64,000 nucleotides of DNA, taken from assembly GCF_014842875.1 (NCBI RefSeq), contig NZ_JACYXZ010000002.1:620001-684000 (forward strand), given 5' to 3'. The position numbers and the translations under genes are program-made. How positions within the stretch are numbered: the stretch's first letter is position 1; every line of letters begins with the position of its first letter. Below the pieces are notes generated by a model. It was not told where the DNA came from. It saw only the letters and a list, made by a program, of their open reading frames with translations, and searched no databases. This document shows positions 36,155-45,261 of this stretch, piece after piece. Source of the stretch: Nocardioides donggukensis (GTDB lineage Bacteria; Actinomycetota; Actinomycetes; Propionibacteriales; Nocardioidaceae).

Positions 36155-37735
36155 TCAGCGCAGCCCGATCCGGTCCAGGGGCGTGGCCCGCACCCGGTCC
36201 ATGCCGGTCCGCCGTGCCTGCGCGGAGATGCCCTCGACGCTGACCGAGTACTCCGCGTCGAAGTAGGCGGCCGACCACTGGAACGGCTCGCGGTCCCCCG
36301 CCTCGAAGGAGGTCCACTGGAGCCCGGCCAGCTCACCGTCGAGCAGCCACTCCTCGCGCGTCGCGCCCGGGTTCGCGCGGTCGTAGTGCCCGAACCGGTC
36401 GGCCTCGGGCTCCCAGCGGGTGTAGCGCATCAGGTAGTCGCCGTACCGGCAGGTGAAGACCTCGGCCTTGCCCGCGATCGCGGGGGCCTCGACCGGCTGG
36501 CACTGCGCGTCCAACGACGCGAACACCGACGCCAGCCCGGCCCGGCCGCGGGGTCGGGCGCAGTCGGCCGCGGTGGCCACCACGGCGCCGCCCCAACACG
36601 TCTGGTCCTCCGAGGGCCGCGCCTGACCGGACTCGCCCGGCGCGGCGGCCGACTCCGCGGTGGTGCCCACGGCCGGCTCCTCGCCCCCGCCCCCGGCCAG
36701 CAGCCGGTAGCCACCGACGCCGGCCGCCAGCACCACGACCACCCCCGAGAGCGCCAGCCCGCGCCGGTGTCGCGGGTACTCGACCGCGGGCCCGCCGCCC
36801 GGCGCCGTCGCGGTGGTGGGCTCGGCCGGCGGGCGGGGCGGCACGACGAGGGTGGCGTCCGGGTCGCCCGCACGGTCGGGCCCCGCGGCGTCGCCCGCGG
36901 GCACCCGAGCCCGCGCCCGGAGCAGGTCGGTGCGCATCTCGGAGGCACCCGGGTAGCGGTCGGCGGGGGCCTTCGCCATGGAGCGCCGCAGCACGTGGTT
37001 GACGACGACGAGCCAGTCCGCGTCGCCCTCGAGCTGGGGCACCGGGTCGTGCAGGTGCCGGAAGGCCACCTCGATGTCGGTGCCGCCGGGGTACGGCGCG
37101 GCGCCGGTCAGCGTCGCCCAGAGCAGACAGCCGGCCGAGTAGATGTCCGAGGCCTCGGAGGCCGGGACGCCCTCGTGCCGCTCCGGCGCCATGTAGGAGC
37201 CGGTGCCGATGATCCCGGACGTGCGGGTGTGGGTGTCGTCGGTGGACCGGGCGATCCCGAAGTCGCAGAGGTAGCAGTGCACGTCGTCGCCGCGCCGCCG
37301 GACCAGCACGTTGCCCGGCTTCACGTCCCGGTGCACCAGGCCGACGTCGTGCGCGTCGGCCAGACCCGCGCAGACGTCCGCCAGCACGGCCAGCGCCATC
37401 GCCGGGTGCAGGCTCCCCGTCTCCTTGATCAGCGTCCGCAGGTCGCCGCCCGCGACCAGCTGGGTCGCGATGTAGAGCTGGTCCTCGTGCACCCCGGACT
37501 CGTGGACCTGGATCACGTGCGGGGAGTCCAGCCGGGCCAGCATCGTGGCCTCGCGCACGAACCGCTCCCGGAACGACGCGTCCTCGGCGAGGTCCCAGGA
37601 GAGCACCTTGAGCGCGACCGAGCGGTCCAGCTCGGGTTGGCGGGCCTCGTAAACCACGCCCATGCCGCCGCGACCCAGGACCCGGACGATCTCGTAGCGT
37701 CCGAAGCTGTCCCCCTCGCGCGGCGGGTGGCTCAC
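36155..37735 (-). CDS. Transmembrane Ser/Thr protein kinase
   Basis: The 526-residue PknB-type kinase has a Gly-rich loop LGRGGMGVVY (20-29), Lys43, HRDVKPGN (near 138), DFGIAR (near 159) and GTGSYMAPE in the activation segment. A juxtamembrane linker precedes a single helix (about 325-345). An extracellular domain of about 180 residues follows, with four Cys (TCWGG, DCARP, QCQPV, TCRYG) and no PASTA repeats, so the ligand is unknown. All catalytic residues are present. The GTG start at 37735 overlaps the folA stop by 4 bp, tying its synthesis to the thyA-folA operon, an unusual setting. Confidence 0.9.
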   Translation of the reverse strand: MSHPPREGDSFGRYEIVRVLGRGGMGVVYEARQPELDRSVALKVLSWDLAEDASFRERFVREATMLARLDSPHVIQVHESGVHEDQLYIATQLVAGGDLRTLIKETGSLHPAMALAVLADVCAGLADAHDVGLVHRDVKPGNVLVRRRGDDVHCYLCDFGIARSTDDTHTRTSGIIGTGSYMAPERHEGVPASEASDIYSAGCLLWATLTGAAPYPGGTDIEVAFRHLHDPVPQLEGDADWLVVVNHVLRRSMAKAPADRYPGASEMRTDLLRARARVPAGDAAGPDRAGDPDATLVVPPRPPAEPTTATAPGGGPAVEYPRHRRGLALSGVVVVLAAGVGGYRLLAGGGGEEPAVGTTAESAAAPGESGQARPSEDQTCWGGAVVATAADCARPRGRAGLASVFASLDAQCQPVEAPAIAGKAEVFTCRYGDYLMRYTRWEPEADRFGHYDRANPGATREEWLLDGELAGLQWTSFEAGDREPFQWSAAYFDAEYSVSVEGISAQARRTGMDRVRATPLDRIGLR

Positions 37736-38277
37736 CGTCGCTCCCACCAGACGAGGTCGAATCCCTCGTGTGCCTCCCGCCGGGTCTCCCGCCACTCCCC
37801 CGCGTCGAAGGCCGGGTAGTGGGTGTCGCCCGGCGGCGACCGGTGCACCTCGGTCAGCACCTGGTGGGTGGCGTGCGGCATCGCCTGCTCGTAGATCTGG
37901 CTGCCGCCGGCGATCACGGTGTCGCCGTCGAGGGCGGCCGCGTGGGTCAGGGCAGCCTCGAGGCTGCGCACGATGATCACGCCCTCCGCGCCCCAGTCCG
38001 GGTCGCGGGTGACCACGATCGTGGTCCGGCCCGGCAGCGGTCGCCCGATCGACTCGTAGGTCCGACGGCCCATCACCAGCGTCTGGCCCATCGTGATCGC
38101 CTTGAAGTGGGCGAAGTCCTCGGGCAGGTGCCACGGGATCCCGCCGGCGTCCCCGATCACCCGGTTCTCCGCGTAGGCCGCCACCATCACCACGCGGCCG
38201 AACCGGCCCGCGCGGCCGGCCCCGTCCCCCCGGCCCGGCCGGTCGGAGGGAGCGGTGGACTCGGGGACCGGGGTCAT
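37732..38277 (-). CDS. folA: Dihydrofolate reductase
   Basis: The 181-residue enzyme has a disordered N-terminal extension of about 25 residues, then [24 protein letters not shown] (active-site acidic residue), [16 protein letters not shown] and [13 protein letters not shown]. It regenerates tetrahydrofolate after thymidylate synthesis. ATG 38277 overlaps the thyA stop as ATGA, and its stop overlaps the kinase start as GTGA, so three genes are translated in series. Confidence 0.92.
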   Translation of the reverse strand: MTPVPESTAPSDRPGRGDGAGRAGRFGRVVMVAAYAENRVIGDAGGIPWHLPEDFAHFKAITMGQTLVMGRRTYESIGRPLPGRTTIVVTRDPDWGAEGVIIVRSLEAALTHAAALDGDTVIAGGSQIYEQAMPHATHQVLTEVHRSPPGDTHYPAFDAGEWRETRREAHEGFDLVWWERR

Positions 38278-39092
38278 ACCGCGATCGGCGCCTTGATCCC
38301 CGGGTGCGGGTCGTAGCCCTCCACCGCGATGTGCTCGAGGTCGAACGCGTCGAGCGCGGTCACGGTCGGGTCGAGGACCAGCCTCGGCAGCGGCCGCGGG
38401 TCGCGGGTGAGCTGGAGCCGGGCCTGGTCGAGGTGGTTGGAGTAGAGGTGCGCGTCGCCCAGGGTGTGCACGAAGTCCCCCACCCGGAGCCCGGCCACCT
38501 GCGCCACCATGTGCGTCAGCAGGGCGTACGACGCGATGTTGAACGGCACGCCCAGGAACACGTCGGCGCTGCGCTGGTAGAGCTGGCAGGACAGCCGGCC
38601 CGGGCCCGGGTCCGACGAGGTCGCGGGGGCGACGTAGAACTGAAACATCGTGTGACACGGCGCCAGCGCCATCTGCGGGATGTCCGCGACGTTCCAGGCG
38701 CTGACGATGTGCCGGCGGGAGTCCGGGTCGCGTCTGATCTGCTCCACGACCTGCGCGATCTGGTCGACGTGCCGCCCGTCCGGGGTGGGCCACGACCGCC
38801 ACTGGTGGCCGTAGACCGGGCCCAGGTCGCCGTCGTCGTCGGCCCACTCGTCCCAGATCGTCACGCCGCGGTCCTGCAGCCACTTCACGTTGGTGTCGCC
38901 GCGCAGGAACCACAGCAGCTCGGCGAAGACGCTGCGGGTGTGCACCTTCTTGGTCGTCACCAGCGGGAAGCCGTCCCGCAGGTCGAAGCGCATCTGGTGG
39001 CCGAAGACGCTGCGGGTGCCGGTGCCGGTGCGGTCACCCTTCTCCACGCCGTCGTCGAGGACCCGCTGGAGGAGGTCGAGGTAGGGCTGCAC
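38274..39092 (-). CDS. thyA: Thymidylate synthase
   Basis: The 272-residue enzyme has [27 protein letters not shown], catalytic Cys in [12 protein letters not shown] (near 146), [17 protein letters not shown] and [10 protein letters not shown] near the C-terminus. It makes dTMP from dUMP with methylene-tetrahydrofolate. GTG 39092 is set by TAGGCT 7 nt upstream, giving a leaderless transcript through folA and the kinase. The length is close to the usual 264. Confidence 0.94.
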   Translation of the reverse strand: MQPYLDLLQRVLDDGVEKGDRTGTGTRSVFGHQMRFDLRDGFPLVTTKKVHTRSVFAELLWFLRGDTNVKWLQDRGVTIWDEWADDDGDLGPVYGHQWRSWPTPDGRHVDQIAQVVEQIRRDPDSRRHIVSAWNVADIPQMALAPCHTMFQFYVAPATSSDPGPGRLSCQLYQRSADVFLGVPFNIASYALLTHMVAQVAGLRVGDFVHTLGDAHLYSNHLDQARLQLTRDPRPLPRLVLDPTVTALDAFDLEHIAVEGYDPHPGIKAPIAV

Positions 39093-39099
39093 GGGAGCG

Positions 39100-39105
39100 A
39101 GCCTA
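39100..39105 (-). promoter_or_regulatory. -10 box of thyA-folA-kinase (leaderless)
   Basis: TAGGCT on the minus strand is followed by 7 nt and GTG 39092. Confidence 0.6.
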
Positions 39106-39121
39106 CCGCCGTCCGCCGACC

Positions 39122-39382
39122 TCAGGGATGCAGCGACATCGGGCCGTAGACCAGGCGGTCGGCCTCGTAGAGCGACACCGCGTCGACACCCAGGGCGGCC
39201 AGGTCGGACCAGACCTCCCCCACCCAGGACTCGGCGTCGGCCTGGCTGGCGAAGGTGGCGCCGGACAGCTCGCCGGTGATCTCCACCGGGCGGCCGGCGG
39301 AGTCCTCGAGCCGCCAGGTCCAGGGGTGCGGGGCCGCGGCGGCAGGCCGGAACGTGGGCGGCTCGTCGGGAAGCTTTGCCAT
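39122..39382 (-). CDS. Small conserved hypothetical protein
   Basis: An 86-residue soluble acidic protein with [17 protein letters not shown] and a C-terminal [18 protein letters not shown]. No signal peptide, helix or known domain is seen. ATG 39382 follows TAGTCT by 6 nt. It ends 29 bp before the thyA start on the same strand, and is divergent from the cobalamin operon. I do not recognise a function. Confidence 0.75.
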   Translation of the reverse strand: MAKLPDEPPTFRPAAAAPHPWTWRLEDSAGRPVEITGELSGATFASQADAESWVGEVWSDLAALGVDAVSLYEADRLVYGPMSLHP

Positions 39383-39388
39383 GTGGCG

Positions 39389-39394
39389 AGACTA
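39389..39394 (-). promoter_or_regulatory. -10 box of the small hypothetical gene (leaderless)
   Basis: TAGTCT on the minus strand is followed by 6 nt and ATG 39382. Confidence 0.5.
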
Positions 39395-39407
39395 ACGTCG
39401 GGAGCCT

Positions 39408-39436
39408 TTGACGAACGGCAGGCGCGGTGGCACATT
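39408..39436 (+). promoter_or_regulatory. Sigma70-type promoter of the cobalamin operon
   Basis: TTGACG (39408-39413) and CACATT (39431-39436) are 17 bp apart. Transcription from about 39443 would place the riboswitch at the 5' end of a leader of about 230 nt. Confidence 0.6.
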
Positions 39437-39442
39437 TCGCAC

Positions 39443-39600
39443 TGGTACGTCGCCTCCGCGGCGCACCGTCCACATCCCGCTCCGGGGAAGCCGGTCGAAG
39501 TCCGGCGCTGACCCGCAGCCGTGGTCCGTCCACCCTCCGGTGGGCGGAGAGCCGGAATGCCGGATCGGGGTGGCGGCTCCACACAACCGTCGAGGTCTGC
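39443..39600 (+). ncRNA. Cobalamin riboswitch
   Basis: The conserved core GGGGAAGCCGGTCGAAGTCC begins near 39484, followed by GCGCTGACCCGCAGCCGTG and the B12-box-like AGCCGGAATGCCGG (39550-39563). This is the actinobacterial form of the AdoCbl riboswitch. The 5' boundary is approximate because the P1/P2 strands are not conserved enough to set by eye. A CCGGG/CCCGG pairing near 39611-39628 may act in the expression platform before the ribosome site GAAGGAA and ATG 39673. It should repress the downstream uptake and cob genes when cobalamin is plentiful. Confidence 0.85.
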
Positions 39601-39672
39601 GGAACGGAGCCGGGATCGATCTACCCGGTCCCGGTTTCGCCTCTGTGTACCGCACCAGAGAAGGAAACCACC

Positions 39673-40440
39673 ATGCACGCCCCCTTCCGGGCCGCGCTCG
39701 CCGCGCTGCTCACCCTGCTCCTGTCCGCCGTTGCCCTCGTGGGCGCCACGACACCGGCCCAGGCGGCGGACGTCTACCGCTACTGGGCCTACTTCACCGT
39801 CACCGACGGGGAGTTCGTCGCCCAGGAGACCGGCCCCTCCGGCGCCAAGCCCGCCGACGGCGACGTCGAGGCCTACCGCTTCGCGGCGCCCGCCGACTAC
39901 ACCCAGCCGAACCTGCCCCGCGCCGACCTCTCCGAGGTCGACTTCGAGACGGTGTGCGGCGACAAGACCGCCGAGTCCGGCGACAAGCGCGTCGCCGTGC
40001 TCCTCGACTACGGCGTCGAGGAGGACGCCGACGGCGCCGAGGTGCCCGAGCCGGAGGCCCTGTGCGCGGTGGTGCCGGCGAAGGCGAACGGCCTGCAGAC
40101 CCTCGAGGCGGTGGCCCCGGACCTGCGCACGCAGAAGTCGTCGTTCGGTCCCCTGGTGTGCGGCATCAGCGGCTACCCGGAGACCGGGTGCGCCGACGAG
40201 AAGGTGGCCGAGGGCACGCCCGCGGACGCCGGGACGGTCGAGTTCGCCGTCGCCAGCGACGAGACCGGTGACGAGTCCGGCGAGGCCGGCGAGTCCGGCT
40301 CCTCGGACAGCTCCGACACCTCGGCCGCCTCCGAGAGCGACGAGGGGTCCAACGCCCTGCTCCTGGCCGGCATCGCGGTCCTCGTGGTGCTGGTCGTCGC
40401 CGGCGGCGTCCTGCTCAACCGACGCCGTACCACCGCCTGA
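39673..40440 (+). CDS. SCO2322-type secreted, membrane-anchored protein
   Basis: The 255-residue protein has a signal peptide (1-33, cut near AQA-ADV), an extracytoplasmic domain with four Cys (TVCGDK, ALCAVV, LVCGIS, TGCADE) and YWAYFTVTDGEF at its start. An acidic Ser/Gly linker precedes a C-terminal helix (about 227-246) with a short basic tail. The family is named for a Streptomyces protein found beside ECF transporters. It is the first gene under the riboswitch and likely presents substrate to the transporter at the outer face; this is inference. ATG has GAAGGAA upstream. Confidence 0.82.
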   Translation: MHAPFRAALAALLTLLLSAVALVGATTPAQAADVYRYWAYFTVTDGEFVAQETGPSGAKPADGDVEAYRFAAPADYTQPNLPRADLSEVDFETVCGDKTAESGDKRVAVLLDYGVEEDADGAEVPEPEALCAVVPAKANGLQTLEAVAPDLRTQKSSFGPLVCGISGYPETGCADEKVAEGTPADAGTVEFAVASDETGDESGEAGESGSSDSSDTSAASESDEGSNALLLAGIAVLVVLVVAGGVLLNRRRTTA

Positions 40441-40449
40441 GCCCAGCCG

Positions 40450-41553
40450 ATGCGCCCACACCACCGGATCACCCACCCCCGTGCCCTGCACCCGGGTGCC
40501 TGGTGGCTGTGGGCGCTCGGCCTGGCGGCGGCCGCCAGCCGGACCGCCAACCCGGTGCCGCTGGTGCTGATCATCGCGGTCACCTGGTTCGTGGTCTCGG
40601 CCCGGCGGGGCGACACGCCCTGGGCCGCGTCGTACGCCCTCTTCTTCCGGCTGGCGCTGATCGTGATCGCCATCCACCTGGTCTTCCAGACGCTGCTCTC
40701 GGGCAGCACCCAGGGCACCACCGTGCTCTTCTCCCTCCCCGAGATCCCGGTGCCCGACTCCTTCGGCATCCAGCTCGGCGGCGACGTCACGCTGGAGGCG
40801 CTGCTGACGGCGTTCTACGTCGCCCTGCAGCTGGCGGCGATCTTCTGCTGCATCGGGGCCGCCAACGCCCTGGGCAGCGCCCGCCAGCTGTTGCGCTACG
40901 TGCCGGCCGCCCTCTACGAGATCGGCATCGCCTGCGTCATCGCCCTCACCTTCGCCCCCCAGCTGGCCGGCGACGCCCGCCGGGTGCGGGACGCCGCCCG
41001 CCTGCGCGGCGGCAACCGGGGCCGGGTGCGCCGCCTGGGCCGGCTGGCGATGCCGATGCTGGAGGGCGCCCTCGAGCGCTCCGTCGAGCTCGCCGCCGCC
41101 ATGGACTCCCGCGGCTACGGGCGGACCACGACGACCGACCCCCGGGCCCGCCGCACCACGTCCCTGCTCGTGGTGGCCGGGTCGCTCGGCACCTGCGTGG
41201 GCGTCTACGGCCTGCTGGCCGGGACCGCCGACTCCTGGCTCGGGCTGCCGATGCTGCTCGTCGGCGCCGCGCTCGGCGTCCTCGGCATCGCCTCCGGCGG
41301 ACGACGCACCGGCCGGACCCGCTACCGACCCGACCCCTGGGCCCTGCCGGAGCTGCTGGTCGTCGCCAGCGGCCTCGCCGCGGCCGCCCTCATGTTCTGG
41401 CAGGTCCGGGTGGACCCGGGCGTGCTGGTGCTCTCCTCGTCGACGGCGGTGCCGCCGGTGCCCCTGCTCGCGTGTCTCGGGATCGCCCTCGCCCTGCTGC
41501 CGGCCGTGCTCGCGCCCCCGCTGCCGATCGCGCCCGCGCGGGTGGCGCGATGA
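40450..41553 (+). CDS. ECF transporter T component (CbiQ-like)
   Basis: The 367-residue membrane protein has six or more helices and the two coupling motifs of EcfT: AARLRGG (near 180) and AMDSRGYGR (near 218), which contact the ATPases. A C-terminal extension of about 100 residues adds extra helices. It begins 9 bp after the SCO2322-type gene and its stop overlaps the ATPase ATG by 4 bp. It would form the energising core with the double ATPase. Confidence 0.88.
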   Translation: MRPHHRITHPRALHPGAWWLWALGLAAAASRTANPVPLVLIIAVTWFVVSARRGDTPWAASYALFFRLALIVIAIHLVFQTLLSGSTQGTTVLFSLPEIPVPDSFGIQLGGDVTLEALLTAFYVALQLAAIFCCIGAANALGSARQLLRYVPAALYEIGIACVIALTFAPQLAGDARRVRDAARLRGGNRGRVRRLGRLAMPMLEGALERSVELAAAMDSRGYGRTTTTDPRARRTTSLLVVAGSLGTCVGVYGLLAGTADSWLGLPMLLVGAALGVLGIASGGRRTGRTRYRPDPWALPELLVVASGLAAAALMFWQVRVDPGVLVLSSSTAVPPVPLLACLGIALALLPAVLAPPLPIAPARVAR

Positions 41554-43124
41554 TCGTCTTCGACCGGGTCTCGGTCACCTATGCCGGCGCCGCCTCCCCC
41601 GTGCTCTCCGAGGTCGACCTGACCATCCCCGAGGGGGAGATGTGCCTGGTGATGGGCCGCACCGGCAGCGGCAAGTCCACGTTGCTGCGGGCCATCAACG
41701 GGCTCGTCCCCCACTTCTCGGGTGGCACGCTGCGCGGCACCGTCCAGGTCGACGGCCGCAAGACCAGCTCACACCGGCCTCGGGACCTGGCCGACGTGGT
41801 CGGCTTCGTCGGCCAGGACCCGCTCTCGGGCTTCGTCACCGACAACGTCGAGGACGAGCTGGCCTACGCGATGGAGTCCCTCGGCGTCGCGCCGTCGGTG
41901 ATGCGCAAGCGGGTCGAGGAGACCCTCGACCTCCTGGGCCTGGCCGACCTGCGGGGCCGGCCCCTGGCCCAGCTCTCCGGCGGCCAGCAGCAGCGGGTGG
42001 CGATCGGCTCGGTGCTGACCACCCACCCGCGCGTGCTGGTGCTGGACGAGCCGACCTCCGCCCTCGACCCGCTCGCCGCGGAGGACGTGCTGGCGACGAT
42101 GCAGCGGCTCGTGCACGACCTGGGCCTCACCGTCGTCCTGGCCGAGCACCGGCTCGAGCGGGTCGTGCAGTTCGTCGACCGCATCGTCCACGTCCCCGGC
42201 GACGGCTCCCCCGTGGTCGACGGGCCGCCGGCCACGATGCTCGCCGGCACGCCGATCGCCCCACCGGTGGTCGAGCTCGGCCGGGCCGCCGGCTGGGATC
42301 CCCTGCCCCTGACCGTGCGGGACGCCCGTCGGCGGTCGGTCGCCCTGCGCGCCGAGCTGGCCGTCGTACCCCCTCCCGAGCACGGCCCGCGGGTCTCGGG
42401 CGAGGTGCTGGCCACGACCCGGAACCTGGTGCTGGGCTACCCCCGGCGACCGGTGCTCGAGGACGTCTCGCTCACGGTGTCGGCGGGCGAGGTGGTGGCC
42501 CTGATGGGGCGCAACGGGGCGGGCAAGTCGACCCTGCTGCGGGGTCTCGTCGGCCTGCACCGACCCCAGTCCGGCACGATCGACTCGCCTCGCGCCGGGC
42601 TGGTGCCGCAGGTCCCCGCCGACCTGCTCTACGCCGCCTCGGTCCGCTCCGAGTGCGAGATGGCCGACCGGGACGCGGACGCCCCCGCCGGGACCACGCG
42701 GGCGCTGATGGACCGGCTCACCGACGGCATCGACCCCGACACCCACCCCCGCGACCTGTCCGAGGGCCAGAAGCTCACGCTCGCCCTGGCCATCGTGCTC
42801 GCGCAGAGGCCCGCGCTGCTGCTCCTCGACGAGCCGACCCGGGGCCTGGACTACACCGCGAAGCAGAACCTGGTCGCGATCCTGCACGACCTGGTCGCCG
42901 ACGGGCACGGCGTCGTCTTGGCAACCCACGACGTGGAGCTGGTCGCCGAGGTCGCCACCCGGGTGGTGGTGCTCGCGGACGGCGAGGTGGTCGCCGACGG
43001 CGCCGCGCGCGAGGTCGTCGTCTCCTCCCCCGCCTTCGCCCCGCAGGTCGCCAAGATCATGGCCCCCCAGCCGTGGCTGACCGCGCGCGACGTCGCCTCG
43101 GCGCTGGCGGCGAGCCGCCGATGA
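41550..43124 (+). CDS. ECF transporter ATPase, two fused ABC domains
   Basis: The 524-residue protein holds two complete nucleotide-binding domains. The first has GRTGSGKST (about 34-42), LSGGQQQR and VLVLDEPTSALDP. The second has GRNGAGKST (near 320), LSEGQKL (near 403) and LLLLDEPTRGLD. It replaces the separate EcfA1/A2 pair of firmicutes. ATGA overlaps join it to the T and S component genes on either side, keeping the subunits balanced. Confidence 0.9.
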   Translation: MIVFDRVSVTYAGAASPVLSEVDLTIPEGEMCLVMGRTGSGKSTLLRAINGLVPHFSGGTLRGTVQVDGRKTSSHRPRDLADVVGFVGQDPLSGFVTDNVEDELAYAMESLGVAPSVMRKRVEETLDLLGLADLRGRPLAQLSGGQQQRVAIGSVLTTHPRVLVLDEPTSALDPLAAEDVLATMQRLVHDLGLTVVLAEHRLERVVQFVDRIVHVPGDGSPVVDGPPATMLAGTPIAPPVVELGRAAGWDPLPLTVRDARRRSVALRAELAVVPPPEHGPRVSGEVLATTRNLVLGYPRRPVLEDVSLTVSAGEVVALMGRNGAGKSTLLRGLVGLHRPQSGTIDSPRAGLVPQVPADLLYAASVRSECEMADRDADAPAGTTRALMDRLTDGIDPDTHPRDLSEGQKLTLALAIVLAQRPALLLLDEPTRGLDYTAKQNLVAILHDLVADGHGVVLATHDVELVAEVATRVVVLADGEVVADGAAREVVVSSPAFAPQVAKIMAPQPWLTARDVASALAASRR

Positions 43125-43921
43125 GTGACGTCGCCGTGGTCCGGGTGCACGCCGCAGCCGCCGCCGCGCTGGCGCTGTCCAGCCTGGTCACGCTGGTCGC
43201 GTTCGGCTGGCCGTTCGTGTTCCAGCCCGGCAACGGCTTCGAGGGCACCTCGCACAGCACCGACGCCCCCTGGTTCTTCGTGCTGATCCTGCCGCTGCTC
43301 GCCGCCATCGTGCTGGCCGAGCTCAACGCAGGGGGCATCGACGCGAAGGCGATCGCCCTGCTCGGCATGCTCTCCTCGGTGGGCGGCGCGATGCGGGCCC
43401 TCTCGCCCGGGGTGGCCGGTCTGGAGCCGAGCTTCGCGATCATCATGCTCGGCGGGCGGGTGTTCGGGCGCGGCTTCGGCTTCGTCCTCGGCTGCCTCAC
43501 GCTGTTCGTGGGGGCACTGATCACCGGTGGCGTGGGCCCGTGGCTCCCGTTCCAGATGATGGCGGCCGGCTGGGTCGGCTTCGCCTCGGGATCGCTGCCG
43601 CGGATGACCGGTCGGCTGGAGGTGCTGGCGCTGGCCGTGCTCGGCTTCTTCCTGGGCCTGTTCTACGGGCTGCTGATGAACCTGTGGTTCTGGCCGTTCG
43701 GCGTGTACGGCGACGGGCTGAGCTTCGTGCCCGGTGCGGACGCCCTGGCGAACGCCACGAACTACGGGCGCTACTACCTGACCACGTCGGTGGTGTGGGA
43801 CCTCGGGCGCGGGGTGTTCACGTTCCTGCTGATCCTGGTGGCCGGGCGGCCGCTCCTGCGGGCCCTGCGCAGGGTGTCGCGCCGGGCCGCCTTCGGCGTG
43901 CCGGTGCGGTTCGAGCCATGA
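43121..43921 (+). CDS. ECF transporter S component
   Basis: The 266-residue protein has about six helices with a conserved GGRVFGRGFGFVLGCLTLFVGAL-type core (split here: GGRVFGRG, GFVLGCLTLF) and FYGLLMNLWFWPFG. It matches actinobacterial S components found with SCO2322-type proteins. The riboswitch and the cobU/cobS genes make cobalamin, a corrinoid precursor or cobalt the likely cargo; direct substrate evidence is absent. ATGA overlaps occur at both ends. Confidence 0.85.
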   Translation: MSDVAVVRVHAAAAAALALSSLVTLVAFGWPFVFQPGNGFEGTSHSTDAPWFFVLILPLLAAIVLAELNAGGIDAKAIALLGMLSSVGGAMRALSPGVAGLEPSFAIIMLGGRVFGRGFGFVLGCLTLFVGALITGGVGPWLPFQMMAAGWVGFASGSLPRMTGRLEVLALAVLGFFLGLFYGLLMNLWFWPFGVYGDGLSFVPGADALANATNYGRYYLTTSVVWDLGRGVFTFLLILVAGRPLLRALRRVSRRAAFGVPVRFEP

Positions 43922-45261
43922 GCATCCACGTGCTCGGCACCGGGTCCGCCGACGGCTGGCCGAACCCGTTCTGCACCTGCGCCTCCTGTGCCGCCGAGCG
44001 CGGGGCCGGACGGGTGCGGGCCCAGACGTCGGTGCTGGTCGACTCGTTCCTGCTCGACTGCGGGCCGGAGACGCCGCGGCTCGCGGAGCGGGCGGGGGTG
44101 TCCCTCACCGGGGTCCGGCACGTCCTGCTCACCCACGACCACCCCGACCACTGCGCGCCGGCCTTCCTGCTCTTCCGGTCGTGGGTGAGCGGGGACGAGC
44201 CGCTCGACGTCATCGGGCCGGCGTCGGTCGTCGCGGCCTGCCGACCGTGGCTGGCTCCGGACACGCCGGTCCGGTTCGTGGAGGTGGCTCCGGGCGACGT
44301 CCTCGACCTGCCCGGCGGGACGGTGCGGGTGGTCGCCGCGGCCCACGGTCCGGACGACGTGCTCTACGACGTGACGGCGCCGTCCGGGCACGTCTTCTAC
44401 GGCACCGACACCGGGCCACTGCCCGACGTCGAGGCGCTGCGGGACGCGGCGTACGACGTGGTGTTCCTCGAGGAGACCTTCGGCGACCACACCGGTCACG
44501 GGACCGCGCACCTGGACCTGCCGTCCTTCGCCGAGCAGCTCCGCCGGCTCCGGGAGGTCGGTGCCGTCACCGACACCACCGACGTCGTCGCGGTGCACCT
44601 CTCCCACCACAACCCCCCGACGCCGGAGCTGGCCCGGCGACTGGCCGACTGGGGCGCCCGCGTGGTCGACGACGGCACCCGGCTCACAGCCGGCCAGGCG
44701 TCCGCCGCAGACGACGGGGACCCCGGCACGGTGCTGCGCACCCTGGTGCTCGGCGGTGCCCGCAGCGGCAAGTCGCGGGAGGCGGAGCGGATCCTCGCCG
44801 ACGCCGAGGTCACCTACGTCGCGACCTCCTACCCGCACCCGGACGACCCGGAGTGGGTGGCCCGGGTGGCCCGGCACCGTCAGGAGCGGCCGGCCCGCTG
44901 GACCACGATCGAGACGCTCGACCTGGTGGGCCTGCTGGGGCGGGAGGGCGGCCCGATCCTCGTGGACTGCCTGACGCTGTGGCTGACCCGGGTGATGGAC
45001 GCCCACGACGCGTGGAACGACGACGCCTGGCACCGCGACGGCCGCGAGGCCGTGGCCGCCGAGGTGGACGCGCTGCTCGCCGCCTGGCGCGGCACCCGGC
45101 GCCGCGTGGTGGCGGTGTCGAACGAGGTCGGCCAGGGCGTGGTGCCCGACACCGCGTCGGTGCGCCGGTTCCGGGACGAGATGGGGCGGCTCAACGCCCG
45201 GCTGGGCGCCGAGACCGAGGACGTGCGGTGGTGTGTGGCGGGCCGGGTGGTCCGGCTGTGA
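43918..45261 (+). CDS. cobU: Fusion of a PhnP-like metallo-beta-lactamase and adenosylcobinamide kinase/guanylyltransferase (CobU)
   Basis: The 447-residue protein starts with an MBL-fold domain (1-257): GTGSADGWPNPFC, a CXXC (TCASC), LTHDHPDHCAP (near 71-81), YGTDTGPLP and VHLSHHNPP. CobU follows from about 274, with P-loop GGARSGKS, HRQERPARW (the guanylylated His), LVDCLTLWLTRVM and VSNEVGQGVVPD. CobU phosphorylates adenosylcobinamide and adds GMP. PhnP-like enzymes are phosphodiesterases, so the N-terminal half could dephosphorylate a nucleotide-loop intermediate. ATG 43918 overlaps the S component stop by 4 bp. Confidence 0.9.
   Translation: MSIHVLGTGSADGWPNPFCTCASCAAERGAGRVRAQTSVLVDSFLLDCGPETPRLAERAGVSLTGVRHVLLTHDHPDHCAPAFLLFRSWVSGDEPLDVIGPASVVAACRPWLAPDTPVRFVEVAPGDVLDLPGGTVRVVAAAHGPDDVLYDVTAPSGHVFYGTDTGPLPDVEALRDAAYDVVFLEETFGDHTGHGTAHLDLPSFAEQLRRLREVGAVTDTTDVVAVHLSHHNPPTPELARRLADWGARVVDDGTRLTAGQASAADDGDPGTVLRTLVLGGARSGKSREAERILADAEVTYVATSYPHPDDPEWVARVARHRQERPARWTTIETLDLVGLLGREGGPILVDCLTLWLTRVMDAHDAWNDDAWHRDGREAVAAEVDALLAAWRGTRRRVVAVSNEVGQGVVPDTASVRRFRDEMGRLNARLGAETEDVRWCVAGRVVRL

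Noticed and set aside
37755-37765. GGTCGAATCCC-like T-loop suggesting a tRNA
   Set aside because: It lies in the C-terminal codons of folA, and no acceptor stem or anticodon arm can be drawn around it.
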